DNA of 64,000 nt from Entamoeba invadens IP1 (GCF_000330505.1 NW_004440356.1:127873-191872), one strand, 5' to 3'; shown: positions 51,411 to 61,570, counted from the first letter of the stretch. The notes: a model not told the origin generated them from the letters alone. Numbers and translations are program-made.

Positions 51411-53654
51411 ATGAACAAAACGAAAGTGAGTGACAACAAGACGGGAGCAAACAAAAGAAATAAAAAGCAAAAGAAATTTAAAACTCAAAACGATGGGACA
51501 AACGCAAACCATAACTGTATTACACTTTTACCAAATTGTATTACACTTTATCCTGAACAAAACGAGATTGCATTTGCAATTAATAACACAACGAATTGCG
51601 ATTTTGAAGTTTCAATTAAAAGCGCGGAATTGGGGATAGAGTATAGTAATGTGATAGGATTCGCAGAAGACGACCTTTTGGAAGTTTCGCTCCCATTTGA
51701 TCGTCAATTTTCTGAGGATAAGAGTGTCACCATTCCGGTCAATTTTTTGAGAGACGGCCAAAAAACAATCTCAAAAAATCTTGTTGTCAAATTTGTTGGT
51801 GGCGGAACGAATGGAATTGATAAAGCTGGAAAAATTGAGGAAGTCAAAGATCAAAAAGATGTGGAAAAGAAGGAGGTTCAACTAAAAGAGACTCAAGATC
51901 CCAAAGACTTACATACTGACACCAAAGATACAACAGAAGATATGAAAGTTGAAGACAATGGAAACAAAAAAGAAGAAAAAGAGAAAGAATCACTCAAAGT
52001 CTCAACACAAAGTGAAGACAAAATCCAAAAGGAATATGACATTACCGCAACAGTAGAAAACGCTGATGTAACAACTGTTGGAAAGAAAACTCTCATCCCA
52101 CTTAAACTGACAAACAACGAACATATGGAAATCAGACTCGAACAACGAAATGATGAGGAGTGTCCGTTTGTTGTTGACATTCCAAAGGACAAGTACTATG
52201 GGTATAAAAACAGTTGTGTTGTGAAGGGTTGTTTCATCACTTTCAAAAAGTACGCTGATGGACCTTTCGCGATTTTTTTAGACGTGATTGAAAAAAATAC
52301 CCAAAAACCTGTTACTACAATTACTGTGGACTACACATCTTTTGTAATCATCGAAGATGAACTGCAGCAAAATACTGTTGATGCGCTGCGTCCGAGCGTA
52401 TTTAATGATTTGGAGATCACTATAAGTGATATTCATGTTCTTAAAAATGAAGCTGAAATTACCATTTGTGTTTCAAATTATTTTACCGAGCCTTTGAGTG
52501 TTACATTCAAAGGCAAAAAATCACCGGGTGGGTGCAATATCAAAGGAGAATTTTGTTCACATGTTATAATGGGTGAGGATCTCTTTACGATGTTTACTGC
52601 AACCGCATTCAAAAAACAAGTTGAACTTAACTTGGTGATGGAATTTGAAATCAGAAGTTCGAGCGAAATAGAAAGTAGAGATGTGAGTTGTTTGATACGG
52701 TTTGAGTCATACGACAAATTGTTCCCAAAACTTGATACGGCCAAACCGGACGATAAGATAATTCAGAAAAAAGTAGAAAAGGAAGTCGACAAAAAGAAAA
52801 CAAAAGAAACACTCATCAAGGAAGTGAGAAGAAAAGAAGCGTCGTTGTTTTCTCTTAACGACGTTTTGACTTTGGAAGAGCGCATTTTTATGGTGACTGA
52901 AGGGATTTGCGACAATACAAGTCTCTACGACCTGAATCTGTACAACTTTGTTGTTGACAATGGAAGAATAAGTTTAAAAGAATGTGAAAAGAACGAGAGA
53001 AGGTTGTTGAAAAGTTACGAAGAGATGACGGCCTATTTTTTGACACCAGAAAATATCAACGAGTTTGAGGAAGAAAGCCAAACTGATTTACAAAGTGAAG
53101 ATGCCACGAAACAGGAAAAACACAAACGGGTAATGTTTGCGTTGGGTACAGTTTTGTACTGTGTTGCAAATAAGGGTGGAGTCAAAACACCTTATTGGGA
53201 ATGGGAAGATACTTTTCTTCAAAAAGTCTTTCCAACAGTGACGAGTGAAATGACAACGACGCAAAAAGTGTTGATAGAAATGGCTTGCAATTGTTGGGGC
53301 TTCGACAACACTACTTTTGAAAATGACTTTAACGCTGTTTTGGAGACATTAAAGTCTTTAGTCCCACAAGATAAAACGAAAGAACTTCCGATGAGTATAA
53401 ACGAGAAAGCGAAACAGTTTGAAGAGAAAGAAAACGAGCGTGTTGCTGGTATACAGAAACAACTTGATGCTATTGAGCAGAAGGAGCAAGAAGAAAAGAA
53501 AGTAAAAGAAGAGAGAGAACGGCAACAGGCTGAAAAAGTGCAACAACAAGCAGCCGAAAAAGAGAACAGCACAAAGAGAGGAGGTTATAAGCCGTTTAAC
53601 AAGCCCATTAACAATATCAAAAAGAAAGGTAAACGAGGTGGTTACTATAAGTGA
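51411..53654 (+). CDS. Large Lys/Glu-rich hypothetical protein with RGG-like tail
   Basis: This 747-residue protein has no family that I recognise. Residues 1-30 are very basic. Residues 40-130, 210-320 and 330-450 look like beta-rich, Ig-like segments separated by Lys/Glu-rich linkers. Residues 480-670 are helical. A charged coiled coil (670-720) follows, then a basic tail with RGGYK and RGGYYK repeats suggesting RNA or nucleic-acid binding. The annotated start is the ATG at 51411. An alternative is the ATG at 51394 followed by a GTTTGT donor, spliced to ACG GGA in the same frame. That would give an N-terminus MTGANKR and mimic the mini-exon of the EF-hand gene. Confidence 0.65.
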   Translation: MNKTKVSDNKTGANKRNKKQKKFKTQNDGTNANHNCITLLPNCITLYPEQNEIAFAINNTTNCDFEVSIKSAELGIEYSNVIGFAEDDLLEVSLPFDRQFSEDKSVTIPVNFLRDGQKTISKNLVVKFVGGGTNGIDKAGKIEEVKDQKDVEKKEVQLKETQDPKDLHTDTKDTTEDMKVEDNGNKKEEKEKESLKVSTQSEDKIQKEYDITATVENADVTTVGKKTLIPLKLTNNEHMEIRLEQRNDEECPFVVDIPKDKYYGYKNSCVVKGCFITFKKYADGPFAIFLDVIEKNTQKPVTTITVDYTSFVIIEDELQQNTVDALRPSVFNDLEITISDIHVLKNEAEITICVSNYFTEPLSVTFKGKKSPGGCNIKGEFCSHVIMGEDLFTMFTATAFKKQVELNLVMEFEIRSSSEIESRDVSCLIRFESYDKLFPKLDTAKPDDKIIQKKVEKEVDKKKTKETLIKEVRRKEASLFSLNDVLTLEERIFMVTEGICDNTSLYDLNLYNFVVDNGRISLKECEKNERRLLKSYEEMTAYFLTPENINEFEEESQTDLQSEDATKQEKHKRVMFALGTVLYCVANKGGVKTPYWEWEDTFLQKVFPTVTSEMTTTQKVLIEMACNCWGFDNTTFENDFNAVLETLKSLVPQDKTKELPMSINEKAKQFEEKENERVAGIQKQLDAIEQKEQEEKKVKEERERQQAEKVQQQAAEKENSTKRGGYKPFNKPINNIKKKGKRGGYYK

Positions 53655-53824
53655 CATTCCAGGTTCTGTAAAACAGAGCGTGTGGATACGACCTGGTCAA
53701 TTGATTTGACTTGATTTGCTGTGCATTTTTTTTTTGTAAGCTTTGGTACTATTGTACAAAGTTTATTATAATTATCTAGTAAAGTGAACTATAAGAATAG
53801 TTAATTTAAGAAGTCACGGCGATA

Positions 53825-55192
53825 ATGGACGTTTTAAATACAGTAACAAAACTTCCATTGATACAAATCCTGAAATTGGCGAAGAAAAGCGATGTGAAGA
53901 GAACTTTAAAAAGGTTGATGGAGTATCGAGTGAATGACCAATACCGACTGATCCATAAAATGGGAGGCGGATCTTTTGGTGAGATATATTCAGCAGAGAA
54001 CACGGTGAACAACACGAAGTGTGCGGTGAAACTTGAACGGACCGACAAAAAGCCGCAGCAACTCTTTTTTGAGAGTCGCATCTATTCATTGTTAACGGGA
54101 TATGTTGGTTTTCCTAAGATCATGTATTATGGGACTGAAGGGGAGTACAATGCCATAGTGATGCAACTGCTTGGGCCCTCCTTAGAAGACTTAATGAAAG
54201 CGAAACAGAAGTTAACGGTAGTGTCGGTGTGTATAATAGCCGTTCAACTCTTAATGCGATTTGGTTTGTTTTTTATACCACAATTTTAACATTGAACATT
54301 TTTTTGAGAATAACAAATGAATAACATTTGAAGTGAAATAACATCGAGAAATTATCCACTCAAAAAATGTCATCCATCGAGATGTCAAGCCAAACAACTT
54401 TTTAATGGAAAACAACGTCGTCTACGTCATCGACTTCGGCCTCGCAAAGCGTTACAGAAAATTTGAGAATCACCATCACATTCAAATGAAAGATGGATAT
54501 GGGCTTGTTGGCACGGCTCGATATGCGTCCATTCATGCTCATTTGGGAATGGAATTGTCTCGTCGCGATGACATGGAGAGTTTGGCTTATTTATTCGTCT
54601 ACTTGCTCAAAGGAAGTCTTCCTTGGCAAGATCTCCCATCAACGGCGGATGGAAAGTACTCCAATGTTTGTTTCTTCTTTTTACCTCCTTAATACTATCT
54701 ATTATTATAATATTATGATATTATGATATTATGATATTATGATATTATGATATTATGATATTATGATATTATAATNNNNNNNNNNNNNNNNNNNNNNNNN
54801 NNNNNNNNNNNNNNNNNNNNNNNNNNNNNNNNNNNNNNNNNNNNNNNNNNNNNNNNNNNNNNNNNNNNNNNNNNNTACTATACTAATATCATAATATCAT
54901 AATATTATAATAATAGTATTGTATATACTATACCTCTTTAACTTTTTTATTATAAATTATAGAATTTGTTATTTTCTCCACTGACCCACAGATCGGCGAA
55001 ATGAAGTCCAAAACACAAGCCGACGAGTTGTGCGATGGTCTTCCTTCTCAATTTTCTAAATTTCTGACCTATTCAAAGGAACTTCAATTCACTGAAAAAC
55101 CAGACTATTGTGGTATTAGAAACTCATTCAGGCGTCTCTTAAAGTCTATTGAGCCTGACGAAGCCAAGTGGAAGGTCGAGTCCATCGAATAA
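53825..55192 (+). CDS. Casein kinase 1-type protein kinase, three exons, assembly gap in intron 2
   Basis: Exons are 53825-54263, 54349-54665 and 54992-55192, giving 318 residues. Intron 1 (GTTTGT...CGAG, 85 bases) and intron 2 (GTTTGT...CACAG) keep phase; intron 2 holds the 100-N gap. CK1 features are present: P-loop GGGSFG, Lys69, [21 protein letters not shown] (Asp158), DFGLAKRY, the CK1-specific activation segment ([17 protein letters not shown]) and [13 protein letters not shown] in the C-lobe. CK1s phosphorylate primed or acidic sites in traffic, cell cycle and Wnt-like pathways. A 34-residue N-terminal extension precedes the kinase. Coding exons are not touched by the gap. Confidence 0.92.
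54712..54775. repeat. 8-bp tandem repeat (atgatatt)n, left arm of palindrome
   Basis: Seven or more copies of the octamer atgatatt run into the assembly gap within CK1 intron 2. The DNA right of the gap (54876-54914) is its reverse complement. Confidence 0.9.
54776..54875. other. Assembly gap of 100 N
   Basis: A run of exactly 100 N is the usual placeholder for a gap of unknown size. It lies inside CK1 intron 2, flanked by inverted AT-rich repeats. Confidence 0.99.
54876..54914. repeat. Right arm of AT-rich inverted repeat in CK1 intron
   Basis: The sequence aatatcataatatcata here is the reverse complement of the octamer array left of the gap. The match extends through attataataatag to the sequence at the start of the left arm. 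Confidence 0.85.
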
Positions 55193-55308
55193 TTCGTACA
55201 TATGTTCCATTTGTGTTCTTTAAAATGTTATATATAACATTTTTAACAACAAAAAATAAAAATGTATAAATTATAATGTTATATATAACATTTTTAACAA
55301 CACAAAAG

Positions 55309-56628
55309 TTACAAATTGTCTTCAATGAGTTTTCGTTTGCGGAGGTCGTTGAGCCTTTTGAGTTCCTTGATGTCGACCTCCTCTTCTTGTTGGTCTTGCT
55401 CGTCGTCGTCTGGTTCTTCGACTTCGTCGACTTCGATGACTTCTTGTGCGGGTTGTTGATTTTCACCCAAAGCGGTATCGATGTACCGTTCGACGATTTC
55501 GGGGTGGTCAGCGAAGTATTCGATGACTGCGTTCGCGCTTGTAAATTTCTCCAATTCGGATATGATAGCCGCGATTGGAACTGTCGGGAACCGTTCTTTG
55601 ACTTTGTCGATGTCGTCGTTGAGCGAGTCTTTATTAAAGAGTTGGTAGAGGCGTACGAAGAAGCGAGAAGTTGGCGGGAGTTTTTTAATTGACGGCTCGC
55701 AGGTGATTTGTCTTCTGATGATATTTTCTTTACAAAGTGGGCACACGGCGTTGTGTTGGAGCCAACTGATGACGCAGCTGTGGTGGAATTTGTGACCGCA
55801 TGGGAATGCAACGCACTTTGTCTTTAAACGGGAGTAACAGATCGAACAATCGCCGTCTTGGTCGTTACACTGACGAATAGTACTTGAGAGGTAGACGTGG
55901 GTGAAGTACTTTTTAATACTTTTAATCTTTGTATAGAAGACAAAGAAAAGTCTTCCGATCTGGAAAGCCATCCAGAGACTCATCAGGATTTGTGGAACAA
56001 CAAAAACAAGTAAAACGGTGTAATGGAGTAACAGAAGACCAATGATCGCCACTTCAAAGTGTAAAGTAACAAAGAAATACTTAACAAACTGTTTGTTCCA
56101 TTGATTGGTCGAACACCACAACCGCGTTTTCACAAAGGAATAGATCAATTGTGTCATCTCGACGGGGATCACTACAAACTCGGGGATGAGGATCGTGTAT
56201 ATCGAAAGCGGACTTAACAGTAAACACTTGAACATTAACACCCCAAACAAAACAACATAAATCGGGACAAACACAAAGAACCCCACCGTCGAAAACGTTT
56301 TGAAAAACGTCGTCGGGGAGAAGTAACACTCTTCCCGTAATTTCAGCTGGAAGAGCAATGTCATGTTCCGCAATAATTGAATCGAAAAATACGAATAGAG
56401 AAAGACCGGTTGGTTCGTCGATAAGATAAACCCATCTAAGATCGAGAGCGTGGACGTCTTCAATATCACACAGAGAACTACAGCAAAGATGATGAAGATC
56501 ACATCATCATCACGAAGCGACGAATACCGAATGACCACCACACACGATAACAAACAGACTAATAGAACAACAGGGGTAAACACATAGGGGATAAAGAGAA
56601 TCGTCGTCACTTCACCAAGAAGTGTCAT
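55309..56628 (-). CDS. Multi-pass ER RING-H2 ubiquitin ligase with CUE domain (gp78/Hrd1-like)
   Basis: The ATG at 56628 (MTLLGEV) is chosen; the upstream open frame contains no ATG. The 439-residue protein has about six hydrophobic membrane segments in its first 240 residues. A RING-H2 domain follows (CSICYSRL, then FPCGHKFHHSCVISWL and CPLC, pattern C3H2C3). A CUE-like ubiquitin-binding domain (residues about 330-365: DKVKERFPTVPIAAIISELE) and an acidic tail with a Lys/Arg end complete it. This order is that of gp78/AMFR, the ER-associated-degradation ligase, and separates it from Hrd1, which lacks CUE. It would ubiquitinate misfolded ER proteins. gp78-type assignment is inferred from domain order. 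Confidence 0.8.
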   Translation of the reverse strand: MTLLGEVTTILFIPYVFTPVVLLVCLLSCVVVIRYSSLRDDDVIFIIFAVVLCVILKTSTLSILDGFILSTNQPVFLYSYFSIQLLRNMTLLFQLKLREECYFSPTTFFKTFSTVGFFVFVPIYVVLFGVLMFKCLLLSPLSIYTILIPEFVVIPVEMTQLIYSFVKTRLWCSTNQWNKQFVKYFFVTLHFEVAIIGLLLLHYTVLLVFVVPQILMSLWMAFQIGRLFFVFYTKIKSIKKYFTHVYLSSTIRQCNDQDGDCSICYSRLKTKCVAFPCGHKFHHSCVISWLQHNAVCPLCKENIIRRQITCEPSIKKLPPTSRFFVRLYQLFNKDSLNDDIDKVKERFPTVPIAAIISELEKFTSANAVIEYFADHPEIVERYIDTALGENQQPAQEVIEVDEVEEPDDDEQDQQEEEVDIKELKRLNDLRKRKLIEDNL

Positions 56629-56792
56629 TTGATGGTTTTCGAGTTGCCGACAATTTTGTGCTGACAAAATGTTATTTATGACATTTTTTGGTCTCTACAA
56701 AGTGAAGAATTTTTGACTTGCATTGAGAAATTACACAGAAATTCAATGGTGTGTAACTTTTTTACATAACAAGATCCCAAGGCTTAATTCAG

Positions 56793-57793
56793 ATGTCTTA
56801 TCACCATAACGCGATCCCTCAATACTCGTCGTTGACAAACTTCCTCTCAGAGTCACAGTCGTCGAGCGTTCCAGCGTGGACATGCGATGAGTCGGTCTTG
56901 CTCGAGCAACAGATTGCTAGGTTTGTCCCTTCGAAGAATTATAACAAAGCTAGTAACGAAAAGAACAAGTCCCGAGGAGGACGGGCTCAAAGCGGTTTTG
57001 TCTATTGCGCCATTTTTCCCTCACAAATCAATTCAGCAGATTTCCCTTCGGATACAGTGGCTTCGATCACAGTCGGTTTGTTTCTTCTATGTTTTATGCC
57101 AAAATGACTCATTTTTTTTCACCCTAAATATCCTTTCGTTCCTCCTTCACAATCTCGAGATTGTCTCAAATGAAAAACTATAAGTTAATACTATCGAAAT
57201 TACTATTTACTAGCATCTCATTTCAAAGTACTGATGACCAGAAGCAGTCGTGGGATGACTTTTGCAAATCATTCGAAAACGAAAAAAAGCAATACCGTAG
57301 TCAATCTTCGTTCCGTCACACGGCAAGCGAAGCTTCGTCTGAAAACAGTTCCACGTCATCTCATTCTTCCAATGGTTCTTCCCCACACATCACGTCCTCT
57401 CCAATCCGTCAAACCAGAACTGCAAAATCAGAAGATTTTAAGACTCAGAAACGGAAAAAAGCACAGAAGTCGTCGTTTATGGCGCAAACCTCAATAGTAA
57501 CGATCAACAACGTGTCTTCTCAAATCTTTTTGGAGATTGACTCACTCATCTCTCAAAATTTTGAGATTTTGGAACGACTGACATCAAAACTCCAATATGG
57601 GTTTGTAGCGAACAAAAATGACATCCTCACCTTCACCGTCAATTTGCGGCTCCTCCTCTCACTCACCGACAAGACTGCGCTACCAAAAAGTCTCCCATTT
57701 CTCCCTCTCGTCCTCGATATCCCACCCGAGTTGGCGACTCTTCCACAGGATGTCTATAACTCGATCAAGAATAACAACCTCCATTTCATGTAA
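56793..57793 (+). CDS. SANT/Myb-domain protein with plant-like layout, three exons
   Basis: Best exons are 56793-56920, 56964-57075 and 57242-57793, giving 263 residues. Introns of 43 and 166 bases start GTTTGT; the first acceptor (AAAAG at 56963) could instead be ACAAG at 56969. Exons 1 and 2 join into a SANT domain (VPAWTCDESVLLEQQIA, then SPEEDGLKAVLSIAPFFPHKS and IQQISLRIQWL). A Ser-rich, basic linker follows. The C-terminal helical part (DSLISQNFEILERLTSKLQY, then LRLLLSL and a Pro-rich LPFLPLVLDIPPELA) resembles the end of a plant SANT family. The frame shown by simple translation of exon 1 is out of phase with exon 3. DNA or chromatin binding is inferred. Confidence 0.68.
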
Positions 57794-57941
57794 TTTACTT
57801 TAATTGATTGTAATAGAAAGTAATTAGAAACTTATTGGTTCTTTTTTAATAAAAGAATTATTGAAGAATTTGTTATATTTTTAATTAAAAAGAATTAACA
57901 AAAGAAATATAAAAACCATAAACTAAGTCGGAACAGCCAGG

Positions 57942-58412
57942 TTAGAAGATAGCGAATTGTTTTTTGTCAGCAGATCCTCTGGAAGTGTATTTGAGGACGT
58001 TGAATCTGACGGTCTTAGAAAGTGGTCTGCATTGACCGAAGACAACAAAGTCACCTTCCTTAAGTTGTCTGAAGGCTGGGGAGCAGTGGACGGCAATGTT
58101 TCTATGTCTCTTTTCATATCTGTTGTACTTTGGGATGTAATGGAAATAGTCTCTTCTGACAATGATCGTTCTTTTCATCTTGCACGACTTGACAATTCCA
58201 GAAAGGATTCTTCCTCTGATCGAGATCTTTGAAGTGAACGGGCACTTGTTGTCAATGTAAGTCCCATTGATGGCTTCATCGGGTGTCACAAATCCCAAAC
58301 CGATGTTCTTGTACCATCTCTTGGTGCTGTTGAAATCGATGCGACCCTTGGCGTCACGATTGTGGTACTCGTGGAAGGGCTTTTGGAAAGCTCTCTCTGT
58401 CTGCTCGGCCAT
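57942..58412 (-). CDS. RPS11: 40S ribosomal protein S11 (uS17)
   Basis: This 156-residue intronless gene begins [18 protein letters not shown]. It contains the conserved uS17 OB-fold core: [18 protein letters not shown], then [32 protein letters not shown] and [23 protein letters not shown]11 sits at the base of the small subunit body and binds 18S rRNA. Length equals the eukaryotic norm (155-160). The ATG is at 58412. It is convergent with the SANT gene, with about 150 bases between the stops. Confidence 0.97.
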   Translation of the reverse strand: MAEQTERAFQKPFHEYHNRDAKGRIDFNSTKRWYKNIGLGFVTPDEAINGTYIDNKCPFTSKISIRGRILSGIVKSCKMKRTIIVRRDYFHYIPKYNRYEKRHRNIAVHCSPAFRQLKEGDFVVFGQCRPLSKTVRFNVLKYTSRGSADKKQFAIF

Positions 58413-58843
58413 TGCATTTTTTTAGTCCCTTAACCCTTCTTTCATTCCGACACAACCCTTCAATAATCCTTAAGTGAAGATTTTACTATATTTTTACTAT
58501 ATTTGTTCTTTTAAATAATCATTGCTTTTGGAACAAGTCGTTTGATTATTTTTATTAAAAATAAAGTTATTTATTGTTTTGTGGAAAAAAGAAGTTTTAA
58601 TAAGTAATAGAAAATTATTAGAAAATAAAATAATTATGATGATAATTTGTTTTAATGGTTATTTATAGTTGTGAAAAGGATAAAATAGATGTTATATAAC
58701 AAAAAAGTCATTTTCTGATATATTAAAAGTATAGTTTGTTTTATTAAAGAATAGTTTTAAGTATGGATTCTCATTTTCAAGAGATTGTTAATGCAGAATG
58801 ACAGCACATTTAGGGGACATAAAGTGGTGGTAATTTATCAAAA
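58413..58843. other. Intergenic spacer between divergent genes
   Basis: About 430 bases hold the promoters of RPS11 and of the plus-strand gene at 58844. It is AT-rich with no additional gene. Confidence 0.5.
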
Positions 58844-59770
58844 ATGACAGAAATACCAAAAGAATGCTTTCTTTCGGTAACACTCAGGAATGTCCTTGGA
58901 CTGCTTGGGGATATGCCACTCCGTGTTTCTGTTTCTCCAATGAGTACCACCACCAGGGTATACATATCCACTCAGAACCAAATTCCAATTGAAGCATTTG
59001 CAAAGATCAAACAGGTAAATATACTCTCCAATCACCTCTTTGTGCTTGACTTTGTCAAAACATCACCAAACTCTGTCAAGAAGATTCGGGAATTCTTCGA
59101 AAAAAGTCTGCTCTTCAACAATAGCTTATACTACGAACAAAGCGAGTCGCACAAAGAAACCAAAGAATTCTTTTTTCCGTCGAACAACTCTGTCTCATTT
59201 GAGTATAATAACTGTAGAGTTATCTTGGGGTATGCAAAGAGTCTCTGCACTTTGAAGTGTGCCATGTTTGTCAACAACTGGTACGTACCGATGGAGATTG
59301 ACACGCTCAGATTTTTTCCTTTTGTGAACTATCATATGTACTTTGAAAAAAGAAAGCTCCTCTCGGACTTTACAACAAACAAAATTAGGTCAGTTGTCAT
59401 TTTACTTAAAACAGGACTGAACATTGTGCAACCGTCGGAACTGCTTTGTGAGACGAACCCAATTTTTGAAGAGCTCCGGAACACTCTTTATTTCAATCTC
59501 AGTTTGGCTTTTCAGAAATTCATGACGCAAGAAATTGCGTCAAATTCTAAAACCCCTGAAAGCCAGATGGAGTTGTTCTATTGCCAAAAAATAGGCGAGT
59601 GTGTAGAAGGTATGTTTGAACCAAGTTCAGCAACGAGCACATTACTGAATACAATCTCTCTAACACCACACCTTATCAAACCACAGGTCTCTCAAAATGC
59701 TGCGCTCAGCGCGATGAGCAAGCGGATCCAGACAGATTATCTCTTCTCGGACACAATTTTGATTGAGTGA
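58844..59770 (+). CDS. Hypothetical protein (308 aa)
   Basis: An ATG at 58844 starts a 308-residue protein with no signal peptide, membrane segment or repeat. Its composition is normal for a folded globular protein, with hydrophobic strands and several Cys. I do not recognise the family. The stop lies about 45 bases from the end of the convergent SOF1 gene, so their 3' ends probably overlap in transcripts. It may have introns that I missed at the 5' end, but none is required. Confidence 0.65.
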   Translation: MTEIPKECFLSVTLRNVLGLLGDMPLRVSVSPMSTTTRVYISTQNQIPIEAFAKIKQVNILSNHLFVLDFVKTSPNSVKKIREFFEKSLLFNNSLYYEQSESHKETKEFFFPSNNSVSFEYNNCRVILGYAKSLCTLKCAMFVNNWYVPMEIDTLRFFPFVNYHMYFEKRKLLSDFTTNKIRSVVILLKTGLNIVQPSELLCETNPIFEELRNTLYFNLSLAFQKFMTQEIASNSKTPESQMELFYCQKIGECVEGMFEPSSATSTLLNTISLTPHLIKPQVSQNAALSAMSKRIQTDYLFSDTILIE

Positions 59771-59815
59771 TGATCAACATAGAAAACCATCAAAACCGAA
59801 ATAGTAACAATCAAA

Positions 59816-61333
59816 TCATTTTTTTCTTGAGTCGAGTTCCTTTTTTTTCGCCTTCTCTTCCTGAGCTCGTAACTTCTTTCTAACCAATTGAAAAGCACTA
59901 ATTTCCTCATTCTTTTCATTCATTTTTTGTTTGACCTGATCAGAGATAAATTGACTGTTAATATCCAGCTTCAATTTCTTCATTTTGTTTTCTTTATTCA
60001 CTTCATCGATTCCTTCGTAAGTTTTGATTTTTTTGTTGTAATGTCCTCTAGCCTTCGAATCGAGTGATGAGAGATAGCTTTTTCTTAGAACGACATTTTC
60101 CTTTGGTAATTTCTTTCTCTGAATGATCTTATTAATTTCCGAGAGGTTTTCGTACTTCTTGACAAGAGCTTCTCTATAGTTAATTGCTCTGACCTCGTCT
60201 CTTCCCAAGAGTTTTGTCGATTCGTTTGCCTTAGCCTTCCAGACTCTAATATTTCCGTCATCTGAAGCTGAGAATATATAATGAGCATCAGCCGAGTAAC
60301 ATACGTTATAGACCTTTTGCATTCGTTCTCCGTAATAGCATTGTTTTTCTATGACTCTTTCAGGGTCGAATATTTTGACAGTTTTATCGTAGGATCCTGT
60401 ACAGAATTCGATACCCGAAGGAGCGTAGTCGATAGTGAGTACTGGCCCGACATGACCGCTGTGAATTCTATACGGTGTTTTCATGTATCTCATATCATAC
60501 GTGTACGCGTTGAAGTCGTCTGAGCAAGTAGAGAAGAAGTAGGGTTTCTGTGGGTTCCAGGACAAGTCGTTATTTCTTCTTTCGGAGTAGTTAAAAGTGA
60601 CTGGAGTCGACATTCTGATATCTACAAATCCAATTGAACGATTGACGTTAGTGATTCCAATGATGTTTGTTTCTGTAGGGGAGAATTTACATTTCAATGC
60701 ACCTTCAGTGATATTGAAGTGTTGAGTCGGTTGGTCTCGTTCAAATTCCCACAAGTCAACGCCTTCATTTCCTCCAGTACAGAACGAGTCGGAATATCTT
60801 CGATAATCAACACATTGCAAAGGAATTTGATTGTTATACGTCATAAGGGGACGGGTCACTTGAGCGGGAGATCCTGAGATTTCAGTAGCAACAGATAAAG
60901 GCCAAATCTTAGCAGTACTGTCGGATGAACTTGTAATGATTAATTGTTCACTTTGTCGTGTTGATGTAACTACTACACCAGTAACTATTGTGTCGTGCGC
61001 TTGCATCTTATAAATACAATTGTTCACACCTACATTCCACACACGAACTTCACCATCATACCCTCCACTCACTATATAAGAAATCTCAGCTCCGGCGCGA
61101 CTCAAACATGTCACTCCATCAGGATTCCCTTCTAACGCTTTAATAAATGGCTTTGAAAACAAACGATCAAGTTTGGCTGCATTTAATGCCCGCTTGTACT
61201 CACGAGCTTGTTGGAACGGATGGTCTACACTGTTATTCGAGTGCTGCGGAAACGGAAGGTCACTCGGTAGCTCTTTGAATTCTGTCAGACTGTTCCGTGA
61301 AATCAAATGAAACGTATTAGGGTCAAAAGACAT
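59816..61333 (-). CDS. SOF1: SOF1/DCAF13 U3 snoRNP WD40 protein
   Basis: This 505-residue intronless gene has a charged N-terminus with FQQAREYKRALNAAKLDRLFSKPFI, typical of SOF1/DCAF13. A seven-blade WD40 propeller follows (GHVGPVLTIDYAPSGIEFCTGSYDKT and YIFSASDDGNIRVWKA are clear blades). The conserved C-terminal helix EALVKKYENLSEINKIIQRKKLP precedes a Lys-rich tail. SOF1 is part of the U3 snoRNP/SSU processome that makes 18S rRNA in the nucleolus. The tail is longer than the human one. ATG at 61333. Confidence 0.92.
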   Translation of the reverse strand: MSFDPNTFHLISRNSLTEFKELPSDLPFPQHSNNSVDHPFQQAREYKRALNAAKLDRLFSKPFIKALEGNPDGVTCLSRAGAEISYIVSGGYDGEVRVWNVGVNNCIYKMQAHDTIVTGVVVTSTRQSEQLIITSSSDSTAKIWPLSVATEISGSPAQVTRPLMTYNNQIPLQCVDYRRYSDSFCTGGNEGVDLWEFERDQPTQHFNITEGALKCKFSPTETNIIGITNVNRSIGFVDIRMSTPVTFNYSERRNNDLSWNPQKPYFFSTCSDDFNAYTYDMRYMKTPYRIHSGHVGPVLTIDYAPSGIEFCTGSYDKTVKIFDPERVIEKQCYYGERMQKVYNVCYSADAHYIFSASDDGNIRVWKAKANESTKLLGRDEVRAINYREALVKKYENLSEINKIIQRKKLPKENVVLRKSYLSSLDSKARGHYNKKIKTYEGIDEVNKENKMKKLKLDINSQFISDQVKQKMNEKNEEISAFQLVRKKLRAQEEKAKKKELDSRKK

Positions 61334-61480
61334 CTAAAGGCTTTGCTTTTTTAAGTCTTTTCTTAAACCCTTCAATTCTAAAAAAAAATTTAAATCAATC
61401 CTTTGTTTCAAAATTTTTTTTTTAACAAACGTCGAAAAAAATTTTATTATTTAAAAAAAAACTTTTAAAACTACATTATA

Positions 61481-61570
61481 GTTTTATATAGTTTAATATA
61501 GTTTAATATAGTTTAATATAAAATAGTATAGTATATTATAGTATATTATAGTATATTATAGTATATTATA
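61481..61570. repeat. Two adjoining 10-bp tandem repeats (gtttaatata)n and (gtatattata)n
   Basis: Three copies of gtttaatata (61491-61520), preceded by a variant copy, pass after a 10-base bridge into four copies of gtatattata (61531-61570). All units are 10 bases, so they keep the same helical phase. The repeats lie near the SOF1 start, in its upstream spacer. Confidence 0.9.

Noticed and set aside
55146..55811. 221-codon minus-strand ORF
   Set aside because: Ser/Thr-rich shadow of the RING-CUE ligase gene in another frame.
56793..57107. Reading SANT exon 1 straight through in one frame
   Set aside because: No acceptor in the next intron matches its phase, and it loses the SANT third helix; the spliced frame restores both.
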